DNA from: Desulfatibacillum alkenivorans DSM 16219
GTDB taxonomy: Bacteria; Desulfobacterota; Desulfobacteria; Desulfobacterales; Desulfatibacillaceae
Direction: 5' to 3'
DNA: 64,000 nt
Assembly: GCF_900142135.1 (NCBI RefSeq)
Contig: NZ_FQZU01000016.1
Coordinates: forward strand, 1 to 64,000
A program made the translations under genes and the position numbers. The notes beneath the pieces are model-generated. The model saw only the letters and a list, made by a program, of their open reading frames with translations. It had not been told where the DNA came from and searched no databases. Shown here piece by piece: positions 7,583-16,244 of the stretch; the stretch's first letter is position 1; every line of letters begins with the position of its first letter.

Positions 7583-10500
7583 ATGGGTATTTTGGATGCA
7601 ATCCGGTCATTGCGGCATCAATCCAAGTCCTCCTTCGAGGTGCGCCCGGATAGTAAAAGTCTGTTGTTTTCATTATCCAAAGATCAGTTTGATGAATGCC
7701 TTGACGGCAAAGCAGAGCCCTTCGTGACGCACCAGTTCGTCGCCCTGAAAATGTTGGAGGAGCAAGGCGCGGCGGAGCAATTGGCAAACGGGTTTCGGGT
7801 GTTTGCCGCGGACGCCGTTTGTCTGGATCAGGAAAACCGTGAATTGCTGGGCCTCCCGGAACCATGGCCTGGTTCTTTTGACGTTAATTTTATCGCTCAG
7901 ACGACCAGGAGCGGCTTTGAGATTCAATGTTCCCTTTGTTTCCTGGACGGCGCCAAAACGCGTCAGTACAGCCTCAACGGACCTATGCTTAGATTGAGCG
8001 AACAGGAAACCTATTTGCCGGATCATGCGCAGTGGACAATTCTTGACGCCGTTAAATGGCATCATGACCTGCCTGGAGAAAAGCGCACCGAATATAACAA
8101 TCTTTTGGCAGTCCATTTGTTGCAAGAAGCAAAAAAAGAGGGAGCCCGGATTCAACTCGCGCATTTTGAGGATTTGGAAACCGCAGTCCCCGGCTCCGTA
8201 GGGGTAGCCGGCCGCCTGGCGGACAATGGAGACCTTTTTCTCCTTCCAAGTTTTGAAAATCTGGGCGCCGAAGAAATGGATATTGAAAAACGGTTAGGGC
8301 AGCTCTCAGATAATCCGGTTGCAAGTTTTCGGGTGAAAAACAAAATAGTTCTGCTGGATGAATCAAGATTTAACGCCGCAAGGGAAATCATTGAACACCG
8401 CCGAATCCCCAAGGAGCAGGTCCAACAGTTTCTTGAAACGCCCTCTGCGTATCTGGATGCTTCTCTGGTAAACCTTGAGCTGGGCTTTTCCTTCCGCATG
8501 CATGGGGCCACCGAATTCAAACACGCGTACTTTGGGAGGACGGACGCCGCCAGTATCGAGTGGTTTCAGCTTATTGAGCAGCCTAAGGAAAGGCCTGCGG
8601 AAACGCCTTCCAAACTGGAACGGGTCATAAAGGAATTGGATGACGTATACGCGTTTCGCGAGCGCATGGAGGACGCCAGGCATGCAGGGGCAGAAACCTT
8701 TCCCTTTAATGAATACGAATTTTCTCTCTCGGAATCGGCTAAATTGGAGGCGGAACTTAAAGAGATAGAGACCCAGTTTGAAACAAATAGAGAAGAAACC
8801 CATGAGCAACACGAAGAAGATAAAGAGGTTCTATCCAAGGACAAGCCCGCTCTATTGACAACGGATATTGACACCCACGACGAGGCCCTGCCGGAGTGTC
8901 TTTCTGATGGAACAAATATAGATTTTAGTCCGTGGGCGCAACCAATTGATTGGTCGATTGTAAAACGGTCGCCGTATCCGCATCAGGAACAAGGGGTGCG
9001 ATGGCTATTAGGGCACATGGACGGCGCTTTGAGGCACCCGCGGCCGGAAAGTGGAGTTCGCGGGTGTCTTCTTGCGGATGACATGGGGCTTGGTAAGACA
9101 TACATGACTTTGGTCGCCATGGCGCTTTTCCTCAAAATGCGTAAGGATTTGTGGCTTTCCACCGGTCCGGTCCTGGTGGTCGCGCCTTCCATCCTGTTGG
9201 ATGTCTGGAACCAGGAGGTGGAAGCAACCTTTCACCAATCTCCCTTTAGAGACATCGTCACCCTCCAGGGCAAGGAACTCTCAAAATTTAAAAGCGCCAA
9301 AGGCAATGAAATCCATGGCGATGGCGGAGATGTTCGATATTGCCTGAAAGTCGGGGGCCGGGATTATCCCATTGATCGGTTGGACATGCCCAACCGGCTT
9401 GTCCTCACAACCTACGACACACTCCGGAACTATCAATTTTCCATGTGCTCCGTGGACTGGTCCATGGTGGTCTTTGACGAAGCTCAGGCCATTAAAAACC
9501 CCAACTCCCTTCAAACAAGAGCGGCAAAAGGCCTTCGTTCAGGCTTCAACCTTCTGGTGACCGGCACGCCTGTCGAAAACGATCTTAGGGATTTTTGGTG
9601 CCTTTTTGACACGGCATTCCCAGGCTACTTAAGAGCCTATCAAGATTTCCGCAAGCAATACATGGCGCCCATTTGTAACGCACCGCCGGACAACGTGGGG
9701 CAAACTCGTGAACAAGTCGGCAAAGAGCTTCGAGAGCATGTGGGTGAATTCATGCTCCGGAGAACAAAGGAGGAGAACTTAAAAGGGCTGCCGGAAAAAC
9801 GAATCCGATTGGGCGCTCCCGTTCCGTCTGTCAGTAGCAGCCAAATCAAGGTAAAGCACGCACCAAACTTGGAGTGTATGATGGAAGGCCGTCAACGCTT
9901 GCTTTATGATAGCATAATAACAGCTACTCTTGACGCCCAGAATGGAGGACAAAAGGGCGCAGCCTTAAAAGGCCTCCATCAGTTGCGGGATGTTTCTTTG
10001 CACTCTGGGATAATGGATGGAGGAGTCCTTCCGGAACCGGAAAAAGTTTTGGACATCCAAGCAGGGAAGGGAGAGTCGGCAAAACTGGCGAGATTGCTTC
10101 TTCTCATTGATGAAATCAGGGATCGAAATGAAAAGGTAATAATTTTTCTGATCAATCGACGTTTACAACGATATCTTTCCACTGTCCTGCAAATGAAATA
10201 TCACCTACCCGTCGACATTATTAATGGCGAAACAAAAGGGCAAGGTACTGGGCGTGACCCCAAGACGAGGCACACTATGATTGCTAAGTTTCAAGCGCAA
10301 AAAGGTTTTGGCGTATTGATCATGTCCCCCCTTGCCGCGGGCGTGGGGCTGACAGTGACGGCGGCCAATAATGTGATTCACTTTCAGAGGCACTGGAATC
10401 CGGCGAAAGAAGATCAGGCTACGGACAGGGTTTATAGGATTGGTCAAGAGAGAGTGGTCAATGTCTACATACCTGTGGCCCATCATCCTGAGATGCCCTC

Positions 10501-11092
10501 GTTTGAAGTAAATTTGAACACATTATTATCAAGAAAAACAGACCTCAAGGATGCCGTTGTTACATGCCCGGATGTGTCGCCCGATCAGATTTACGCACAA
10601 GGGATTTTTGGCCATAGCGCTTCCATACCAAAGCAGGAGCCGCTTGGGATGGAAGATGTTCACGAAATGCCTTGGGCTCATTTTGAAGCGTTGGCGGCTG
10701 AACTGGCCGTTAGAGCCTTTGATGCAGAGGCTTGGCTGACCCCGGCTTCAGGCGACCGGGGCTGCGATGTCGTCGTAATGAGCGCCAATCATGGTAACAT
10801 GCTCATACAGTGCAAGCACTCCGGCAAGGGGGCGGTTAGCGGCGAGATGGCAAGCAGAGAGGTACATAGCTCAAAGCCTTTCTACGAGGAAATGGCCGGC
10901 TGCAAATTTCAACGCCTGATTGTGTGCACCAACGTCAAAAAAATTTCGGCGAAAGAAAACGAAATTAAGAAGATTTATGGCGTTGAGTTCTGGAACGGCG
11001 GCGCCATAAAGAAACTGCTTGCCAAAAATCCAATCAGGCAATCAGATATATTGAGTCGCTTATATGCTGATCGATTTACGGAGAAGGCTTAA
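7583..11092 (+). CDS. zorD: Zorya ZorD, SNF2-type helicase with C-terminal Mrr-like nuclease
   Basis: ZorD is the DNA-degrading effector of type I Zorya. The 1,169-residue protein has an N-terminal region of about 450 residues with an acidic coiled stretch near 380-420. A SNF2/SWI2 motor follows: Walker A DDMGLGKTY at about 499-507, DEAQ at 632-635, VTGTPVEND near 659-667, and motif VI QATDRVYRIGQ at about 945-955. The C terminus (about 1030-1150) is a restriction-endonuclease fold with GDRGCDVVV at 1057-1065 and the catalytic IQCKH at 1075-1079, plus a CTNVKKIS strand. All core ATPase and nuclease residues are present, so the gene looks intact. It starts three bases after zorC and ends the operon; 62 bases separate it from the next gene. 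Confidence 0.94.
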   Translation: MGILDAIRSLRHQSKSSFEVRPDSKSLLFSLSKDQFDECLDGKAEPFVTHQFVALKMLEEQGAAEQLANGFRVFAADAVCLDQENRELLGLPEPWPGSFDVNFIAQTTRSGFEIQCSLCFLDGAKTRQYSLNGPMLRLSEQETYLPDHAQWTILDAVKWHHDLPGEKRTEYNNLLAVHLLQEAKKEGARIQLAHFEDLETAVPGSVGVAGRLADNGDLFLLPSFENLGAEEMDIEKRLGQLSDNPVASFRVKNKIVLLDESRFNAAREIIEHRRIPKEQVQQFLETPSAYLDASLVNLELGFSFRMHGATEFKHAYFGRTDAASIEWFQLIEQPKERPAETPSKLERVIKELDDVYAFRERMEDARHAGAETFPFNEYEFSLSESAKLEAELKEIETQFETNREETHEQHEEDKEVLSKDKPALLTTDIDTHDEALPECLSDGTNIDFSPWAQPIDWSIVKRSPYPHQEQGVRWLLGHMDGALRHPRPESGVRGCLLADDMGLGKTYMTLVAMALFLKMRKDLWLSTGPVLVVAPSILLDVWNQEVEATFHQSPFRDIVTLQGKELSKFKSAKGNEIHGDGGDVRYCLKVGGRDYPIDRLDMPNRLVLTTYDTLRNYQFSMCSVDWSMVVFDEAQAIKNPNSLQTRAAKGLRSGFNLLVTGTPVENDLRDFWCLFDTAFPGYLRAYQDFRKQYMAPICNAPPDNVGQTREQVGKELREHVGEFMLRRTKEENLKGLPEKRIRLGAPVPSVSSSQIKVKHAPNLECMMEGRQRLLYDSIITATLDAQNGGQKGAALKGLHQLRDVSLHSGIMDGGVLPEPEKVLDIQAGKGESAKLARLLLLIDEIRDRNEKVIIFLINRRLQRYLSTVLQMKYHLPVDIINGETKGQGTGRDPKTRHTMIAKFQAQKGFGVLIMSPLAAGVGLTVTAANNVIHFQRHWNPAKEDQATDRVYRIGQERVVNVYIPVAHHPEMPSFEVNLNTLLSRKTDLKDAVVTCPDVSPDQIYAQGIFGHSASIPKQEPLGMEDVHEMPWAHFEALAAELAVRAFDAEAWLTPASGDRGCDVVVMSANHGNMLIQCKHSGKGAVSGEMASREVHSSKPFYEEMAGCKFQRLIVCTNVKKISAKENEIKKIYGVEFWNGGAIKKLLAKNPIRQSDILSRLYADRFTEKA

Positions 11093-11154
11093 CAAGCGCC
11101 CAAAGAAAATTTATAAAATTGCAATTTTCTGAGGAAAATTAAATTGAGGTTTCT

Positions 11155-11901
11155 ATGTCAAAACTGTTTCCGATCCACGGAAAAATCAAATGCAGCAGGT
11201 GCTTTGAAGGCGCCCCCGTGCAATGGGGGAAGACTTTTATCGAAAGCAATGGCTGGACTCTCGAGAATAACCCGGGGGCATGGGGCAGCCGGAACCCGGA
11301 AATCCTGATTTTGGGGTATTCCAAAGGAGATCGCCAAGCAAAGAAAATCCTCAGCATTCCTTTTGACGAAATCCCCTTCAAAGGCATGCGGAATAATTTG
11401 ACCCGAATCCTGCAAAAGCTGGGAATTTTGTCGCTGGGTGAATCAATTGATCAGAGAATTCACGGCGAGGAGAATGAACTGGCTTTTGGCTCCCTGATTC
11501 GATGCAGCCTGGGCCTGTGGGACTCCGGGAAAGGGGCTGTAAGAAAAAGCGGTGGACTCATCAAGGCGTCGTTCCGGGAAGAACCAGCTCGTCAGTACAT
11601 TAGGAATTGCAGCAATGAGTATTTGTTCAACCTGCCTACGAGGCTGAAATTGATTTTGATGATGGGAAACGGAGACGACTATATTGGCGATTGTTTTAAC
11701 ATGATGGCCGAGATTCATCCGGAGATAAAAAGAATCAATGAAGTGGCATATTCAAACGGGGCGGTGATCTGGGTCCACCTGGTGCACCCTTCCGGCGCGG
11801 GTATGTCCCATATCAAGGCCTGGCTTGAGGCTGATAATGGTAAGCAGGCGGAGAAAAGGAAAGCAGCCATAGAGGCTGTGAGGTCGATTGGAATAGGGTA
11901 G
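11155..11901 (+). CDS. Uracil-DNA-glycosylase-superfamily-like protein, candidate 4Fe-4S type
   Basis: The 248-residue product shows the order of motifs typical of Fe-S uracil-DNA glycosylases (families 4/5): CSRC near residues 12-15, ILILGYSKG in the motif A position, LIRCSLG, then RNCSNEYL leading into the LILMMGNG strand, and VHLVHPSGAGMSH in the motif B position. Four cysteines in CxxC...C...C order could bind a cluster, although the spacing between the last two (33 residues) is longer than the usual 14-17. The catalytic loop is not canonical, so the substrate could be a modified base instead of uracil. It lies between zorD and the ADP-ribosylglycohydrolase, which suggests a defence role; that is inference. 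It may also be a plain repair enzyme. Confidence 0.6.
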   Translation: MSKLFPIHGKIKCSRCFEGAPVQWGKTFIESNGWTLENNPGAWGSRNPEILILGYSKGDRQAKKILSIPFDEIPFKGMRNNLTRILQKLGILSLGESIDQRIHGEENELAFGSLIRCSLGLWDSGKGAVRKSGGLIKASFREEPARQYIRNCSNEYLFNLPTRLKLILMMGNGDDYIGDCFNMMAEIHPEIKRINEVAYSNGAVIWVHLVHPSGAGMSHIKAWLEADNGKQAEKRKAAIEAVRSIGIG

Positions 11902-11977
11902 TGTTTCGGCATTGGCAATAAGACCAGGCCCATTATTGATTTGGTCTTTAAAGACGGTTAACTGCGTTGAGAGCCAA

Positions 11978-12913
11978 ATGAGCAATATAGATGCAAAATT
12001 TAAGGCCATACTATACGGCCTGGCTATCGGGGATGCTTTGGGATTTCAGGTGGAGTTTTCAAAACTGCCCCATATTTATGAGAGGTTCGGTAGGGAAGGC
12101 GTGACGGATCTACCGGAAGACGCCTTGTTTTCCGACGACACCCAGATGACCATTGCCATCGCCGAAGCCCTGGTAAAGGCCGGCGACAAGGATTTGGAGT
12201 CCATCATGGCGGAGGTCCGCAGAGAATTCATCAAGTGGCTCCATTCTCCCGAAAACAATCGCGCCCCGGGCAACGCCTGCCTTATCGGGGTGGAAAACAT
12301 GGAGACCGGAATTCACTGGTCGCAATCCGGGGTTGCCGACTCCAAGGGGTGCGGATCCGCCATGCGCGTCGCTCCTGTAGGTTATTTGTACCAGAATCAG
12401 CCTGAGAAGCTCAAAGAGGTTGCCAGCGCGACGGGCATTTGCACCCATGGCCACCCCACCGGGGACGCCGCCTGCATAGGCGCCGCTTATTTGGTCAAGT
12501 TGGCTTTGGACGGCATTGATCCCGGCGATATGGTTCCCAGGCTCCTAGAGTTTACCAAAGGCATTTCACAAGAGTTTGACGAAGCCATACTGAAAATAAC
12601 CCATTGCCTGGACTGGGACGACGAAGACGAGGCCTTGTCCTGTCTGGGAGAAGGCTGGATCGGCGAAGAAGCGGTGGCCTTGGCTCTGTATTGCTTCCTG
12701 AGATATCCAAACGATTATAAAAAAACGGTTCTTCGCGCCGCCAACACCAATGGGGATTCCGACTCCATTGCCTGCGTTGCGGGAGGAATCAGCGGGGCCT
12801 ATCTGGGGCTGGAAGCCATACCCCGGGACTGGATATCCCGGATCGAAAAGTCAGAATATTTGGAAGACTTGGCGGACAGACTTGCAAAGGTAAAAAATAA
12901 TAAATCCGGCTAA
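11978..12913 (+). CDS. ADP-ribosylglycohydrolase family protein
   Basis: This is an ADP-ribosylglycohydrolase (DraG/ARH fold), which removes ADP-ribose from proteins or nucleic acids using two Mg ions. The 311-residue product has the family motifs GLAIGDALG near residues 14-22, FSDDTQMT near 50-57, a GCGSAMRV block near 125-132, and the C-terminal metal-binding NGDSDSIACVAGG near 268-280. All metal ligands expected from these motifs are present. ATG 11978 fits the family N terminus; the frame is open upstream to 11912 but that extension has no family similarity. It is 28 bases before mcrB and reads with it. An ARPP-1-type gene lies beyond mcrC, and that family was named for association with ADP-ribosylglycohydrolases, so a link to ADP-ribose chemistry is plausible. 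Confidence 0.9.
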   Translation: MSNIDAKFKAILYGLAIGDALGFQVEFSKLPHIYERFGREGVTDLPEDALFSDDTQMTIAIAEALVKAGDKDLESIMAEVRREFIKWLHSPENNRAPGNACLIGVENMETGIHWSQSGVADSKGCGSAMRVAPVGYLYQNQPEKLKEVASATGICTHGHPTGDAACIGAAYLVKLALDGIDPGDMVPRLLEFTKGISQEFDEAILKITHCLDWDDEDEALSCLGEGWIGEEAVALALYCFLRYPNDYKKTVLRAANTNGDSDSIACVAGGISGAYLGLEAIPRDWISRIEKSEYLEDLADRLAKVKNNKSG

Positions 12914-12941
12914 AGCGGATTTTCTACGTGTGGAGGATGCA

Positions 12942-15074
12942 ATGTATTCTTGGATTCCCTTTTATGAAGAGTTGGCGGAAAAACTTGTCGATTATAAGGA
13001 TCGCCAGCCGAAGTTGATCGAATTCCTCAAGCAGATGAAGTCCGAGGGGGCGAAGATATTCCCTCTCAGGGACAAGGGGGCAGACGGAGCTTCCATGAAC
13101 TTGGAGGAAATCGATCCTTTCACCTTTTTAGCAACCGCCAACCGGGGGATTACGGAGGATAACCGTAAGGCTATACTTCGCCGGTTTAAAGAGGTTTTTC
13201 AGCTGACCGCGGAGGTTCCGGGGGATTTTAGCGGCGTGCCCCGGGTCAACAATTTGAATGCCTGGTTTTTCGCCTATAAGTATGACCGGAAGGCGGATGA
13301 TATACAAAGCCTTTGGCGGCTTTTTGAAATCTTGGTTAAAGAACGCAGGGTTGACGAGGCCCATTTTAACAGATGTCTGGAAATCCAAAAGCTGAGCATC
13401 TCCAAGCTGTCCATCGGGCTGTATTGGTTCAGCCCGATAGAAATTTTGCCATATGATTCACTGACTCAAAAATTCCTGGCGGATCATGGTTTAAATCAAA
13501 ATGTGGATGACTACGCAAGCTACATGGCCATGCTGGAAGCCGTTAAGGAAAAGTTTTCCGGCCCGTTCAACGAAATCAGTTGGGAGGCTTTCCAGCATCT
13601 CGGATCGCAACACACCCTGCACAATAAACTGATCGCCGGCGCGCTTCAAGAAGACAGGAATTGCTCTTATAATGTCTGGAAGGAAAAAGTCGGCGATATT
13701 CTGGCGCCTGTATACAATGATCTCGCCAAAGCCATCAAGGATGCGGAAATCCCGGTGGGAAAGGCCGTAAAGTACAACAGGCCCAAAAAAGACACGGCCA
13801 AGGAAAGGCAGTGCCTGTATAGCATCAAGTGGAATTTTGAAAACCCCACGCCGGATTTAGGGCCTAATCCCATTCAGTTCCAGATTGGCTTGGGAGAAAG
13901 GATCCAGGGCGGGGATCATTCCATTTGGTGGGGGGTATGCTGGTGGGGCAAGGCCGAATACGCCGACGCAGTGACCCGGTTTTTTGAAAGCCTGGAAGCC
14001 GAAAGCAAATTCATCAACAAGGAAGGCTCCGCCCTCTTTGGCGGCACGAACGTCTGGCTTGTCCAGAAACGCTATTCCAGCGAGGACGTCGCGTCCATTG
14101 ACCATGACATCAAAGAGGAAATCATCGAGGATTTTATGAATATCGCCCAGGCTTTGGAAGACGCTAGTCCCCCTATCATTGTTACGCCCCCTCCCGACCC
14201 GGAGGAATATTCCGTGGAAACCGCTCTTTCGGAGCTTTTCATGGATGAGAAGACCTTTGTGGAAATCATGAGCGCCCTGGCGTATCGGAAGAATATCATC
14301 CTGCAGGGGCCTCCCGGGGTGGGCAAGACCTTTCTGGCAAAGCGTTTGGCCTACGCCATGATGGGAAAGAAGGACAACGAACGGGTCGAAATGATCCAGT
14401 TCCATCAATCCTACGCCTATGAGGATTTCATCCAGGGCTACCGCCCCACCGACAATGGGGGATTCGACCTGAAAAACGGCGTCTTCCATGAATTTGTCAA
14501 ACGGGCTCAACAGGATCCGGACCATCAATACTTTTTTGTGATTGACGAAATCAACCGGGCCAATCTCGGCAAGGTCTTCGGCGAATTGATGATGCTCATC
14601 GAAGCGGACAAGCGCGGCGCCGAATATTCCATTCCCATGGCCTACGCCAAAAACAGTGAGGAGCGGTTTTATATTCCCAAGAATCTGTATCTGATCGGAA
14701 CCATGAACACTGCGGACAGGTCCATCACCATTGTGGATTACGCCCTGCGCAGAAGGTTTTCCTTTTTCAGCCTGCAGCCGGAGTTCGGCGGCAAGTTCAA
14801 AAAGCATCTGGCGGAATTCGGCGTCAGCTCCGAACTGATTGAACAGCTTGTCTCCCGGGTATCGGAACTGAACAGCTTCATTGTCGCGGATAAGAAAAAC
14901 CTGGGGCCCGGCTTTGAGATAGGGCATAGCTTCTTCTGTCCCTTGGAAACGGTGGCGGACGCCAGGACTTGGTATAACAGGATCGTGCGGTTGGAAATTA
15001 AGCCCCAACTCATGGAATATTGGTTTGACGCCCCTGAAAAGGCGGAAGAAAGGGCGGACTTGCTATATATATGA
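12942..15074 (+). CDS. mcrB: McrB-type GTPase of modification-dependent restriction system
   Basis: McrB is the DNA-recognising AAA+ GTPase of McrBC. The 710-residue product has a long N-terminal half unlike the E. coli DNA-binding domain. It includes a helical module (residues about 40-190) and a second domain with WNFENPTPDLGPNP and IWWGVCWWGKAEY near 285-345. The GTPase module starts near residue 430: Walker A LQGPPGVGKTF near 453-463, Walker B FFVIDEINRANLG near 530-542, and the McrB signature GTMNTADRS near 586-594. ATG 12942 is preferred over GTG 12930 because GGAGG lies five bases before it. The end overlaps mcrC by four bases. The unusual N-terminal half should set target choice, which cannot be deduced here. 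Confidence 0.92.
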   Translation: MYSWIPFYEELAEKLVDYKDRQPKLIEFLKQMKSEGAKIFPLRDKGADGASMNLEEIDPFTFLATANRGITEDNRKAILRRFKEVFQLTAEVPGDFSGVPRVNNLNAWFFAYKYDRKADDIQSLWRLFEILVKERRVDEAHFNRCLEIQKLSISKLSIGLYWFSPIEILPYDSLTQKFLADHGLNQNVDDYASYMAMLEAVKEKFSGPFNEISWEAFQHLGSQHTLHNKLIAGALQEDRNCSYNVWKEKVGDILAPVYNDLAKAIKDAEIPVGKAVKYNRPKKDTAKERQCLYSIKWNFENPTPDLGPNPIQFQIGLGERIQGGDHSIWWGVCWWGKAEYADAVTRFFESLEAESKFINKEGSALFGGTNVWLVQKRYSSEDVASIDHDIKEEIIEDFMNIAQALEDASPPIIVTPPPDPEEYSVETALSELFMDEKTFVEIMSALAYRKNIILQGPPGVGKTFLAKRLAYAMMGKKDNERVEMIQFHQSYAYEDFIQGYRPTDNGGFDLKNGVFHEFVKRAQQDPDHQYFFVIDEINRANLGKVFGELMMLIEADKRGAEYSIPMAYAKNSEERFYIPKNLYLIGTMNTADRSITIVDYALRRRFSFFSLQPEFGGKFKKHLAEFGVSSELIEQLVSRVSELNSFIVADKKNLGPGFEIGHSFFCPLETVADARTWYNRIVRLEIKPQLMEYWFDAPEKAEERADLLYI

Positions 15075-16117
15075 AAGTGCCCATTCAAAACATTTATTAT
15101 CTGCTCTGCTATGCATGGGATAAGTTGGAAGAACGGGAAGTTGTGGATGTTTCCCTGAGCGATGAAACCAATCTGGCGGACCTGTTTGCCAAGGTTTTAA
15201 TCAACGGGACGACCTATCTTTTCAAACGGGGGCTGGATCGCGGGTACCTGGATGTCAACGAGGACACAAGAAGCCTTCGCGGAAAAATCCGCATATCCCC
15301 TTCCATTAAAAGGAATCTCTTCCGGCGCTCCATGGCGTCCTGTTGCTACGACGAACTTTCCTACGATGTGCTGCATAACCGGATTCTTAAGGCAAGTTTC
15401 AGAACCCTGTTACGGGTGGGGGATTTGGACAAAGGCTTGAAAGAGGAACTGGCCGTCCTTTATAAAAAATTCCCCCCAATTTCGGACATTACTCTTGAGA
15501 GCCGGCATTTTTCCCAGGTCCGCCTTAACAGGAACAACCACTTTTATGATTTCCTCCTTCAGATCTGCCGTATAATTCACGAGTCCGTGTTTGTGGATGA
15601 AGCCGCTGGCGAGGCGCGATTTATGGATTTCATCCGCGACGAAATGCGTATGGCCGCGGTCTTTGAGGAGTTTGTACGGAATTTCTACCGCAAGGAGCTG
15701 AGCGGCTTTCGGGTGGGGACGGAATACATCCAATGGACGCTCGCCCAGCCCAGTTTGGATGACGCCTATCTTCCCTACATGGAGACGGACACGTCCCTGA
15801 CCGCCGTGGACGGATCCAGGAAAATCGTCGTGGAGACAAAATATTATAAAAAGGTCCTGCGATCCAGGATGGGGGCGAGAGGAAAAATCAATTCCGCGCA
15901 CCTTTATCAGTTGTACGCTTACCTCAAGAACCTGGAGGCGGACAAAGGGCCTAACTCCAACTGCAAAGGCATTCTTCTATATGCGGCCGTGGATGAGGAC
16001 TTGGATTTCCATTATTCCCTGCCCGGTCATGATCTCCGTGTAAAAACTCTTAATCTGTGCCAGGACTGGAAAGATATTCATTCCGAACTAGTGGCATTGG
16101 TGGGAGAGTGCGCCTGA
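15071..16117 (+). CDS. mcrC: McrC-type endonuclease subunit
   Basis: McrC joins the McrB ring and carries the PD-(D/E)xK nuclease. The 348-residue product begins with IQNIYYLLCYAWD, the family N terminus, and has an LRGKIRISPSIKRN block near residues 73-86. The nuclease core lies near 235-260: TDTSLTAVDGSRKIVVETKYYKK provides the acidic residues and the E-x-K catalytic pair. A later HLYQLYAYL helix is also conserved. Start and stop codons overlap with mcrB (ATGA), so the two are translationally coupled. No downstream terminator is evident before the ARPP-1 gene. Confidence 0.92.
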   Translation: MKVPIQNIYYLLCYAWDKLEEREVVDVSLSDETNLADLFAKVLINGTTYLFKRGLDRGYLDVNEDTRSLRGKIRISPSIKRNLFRRSMASCCYDELSYDVLHNRILKASFRTLLRVGDLDKGLKEELAVLYKKFPPISDITLESRHFSQVRLNRNNHFYDFLLQICRIIHESVFVDEAAGEARFMDFIRDEMRMAAVFEEFVRNFYRKELSGFRVGTEYIQWTLAQPSLDDAYLPYMETDTSLTAVDGSRKIVVETKYYKKVLRSRMGARGKINSAHLYQLYAYLKNLEADKGPNSNCKGILLYAAVDEDLDFHYSLPGHDLRVKTLNLCQDWKDIHSELVALVGECA

Positions 16118-16179
16118 TCAGATCCCTCCAAAGTATGTATCCAAAAACTATGGACACCAATTCAATATATTTTTTTGCG

Positions 16180-16198
16180 GTGTGACCGTATCTGACAT
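16180..16198 (+). repeat. Right copy of 19-base direct repeat flanking the defence cluster
   Basis: It matches 857-875 at 17 of 19 positions in the same orientation and follows an AT-rich stretch with a T7 run. It lies between mcrC and the ARPP-1 gene and may mark the right edge of a transferred block. Confidence 0.5.
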
Positions 16199-16244
16199 CT
16201 ACATGGGTTATCCTCCCCAGAAATCATCAACAAGGAGGATGACA

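Noticed and set aside
13857-15008. 383-codon minus-strand ORF opposite mcrB
   Set aside because: Antisense of the mcrB GTPase domain; no recognisable motif and mcrB is intact.
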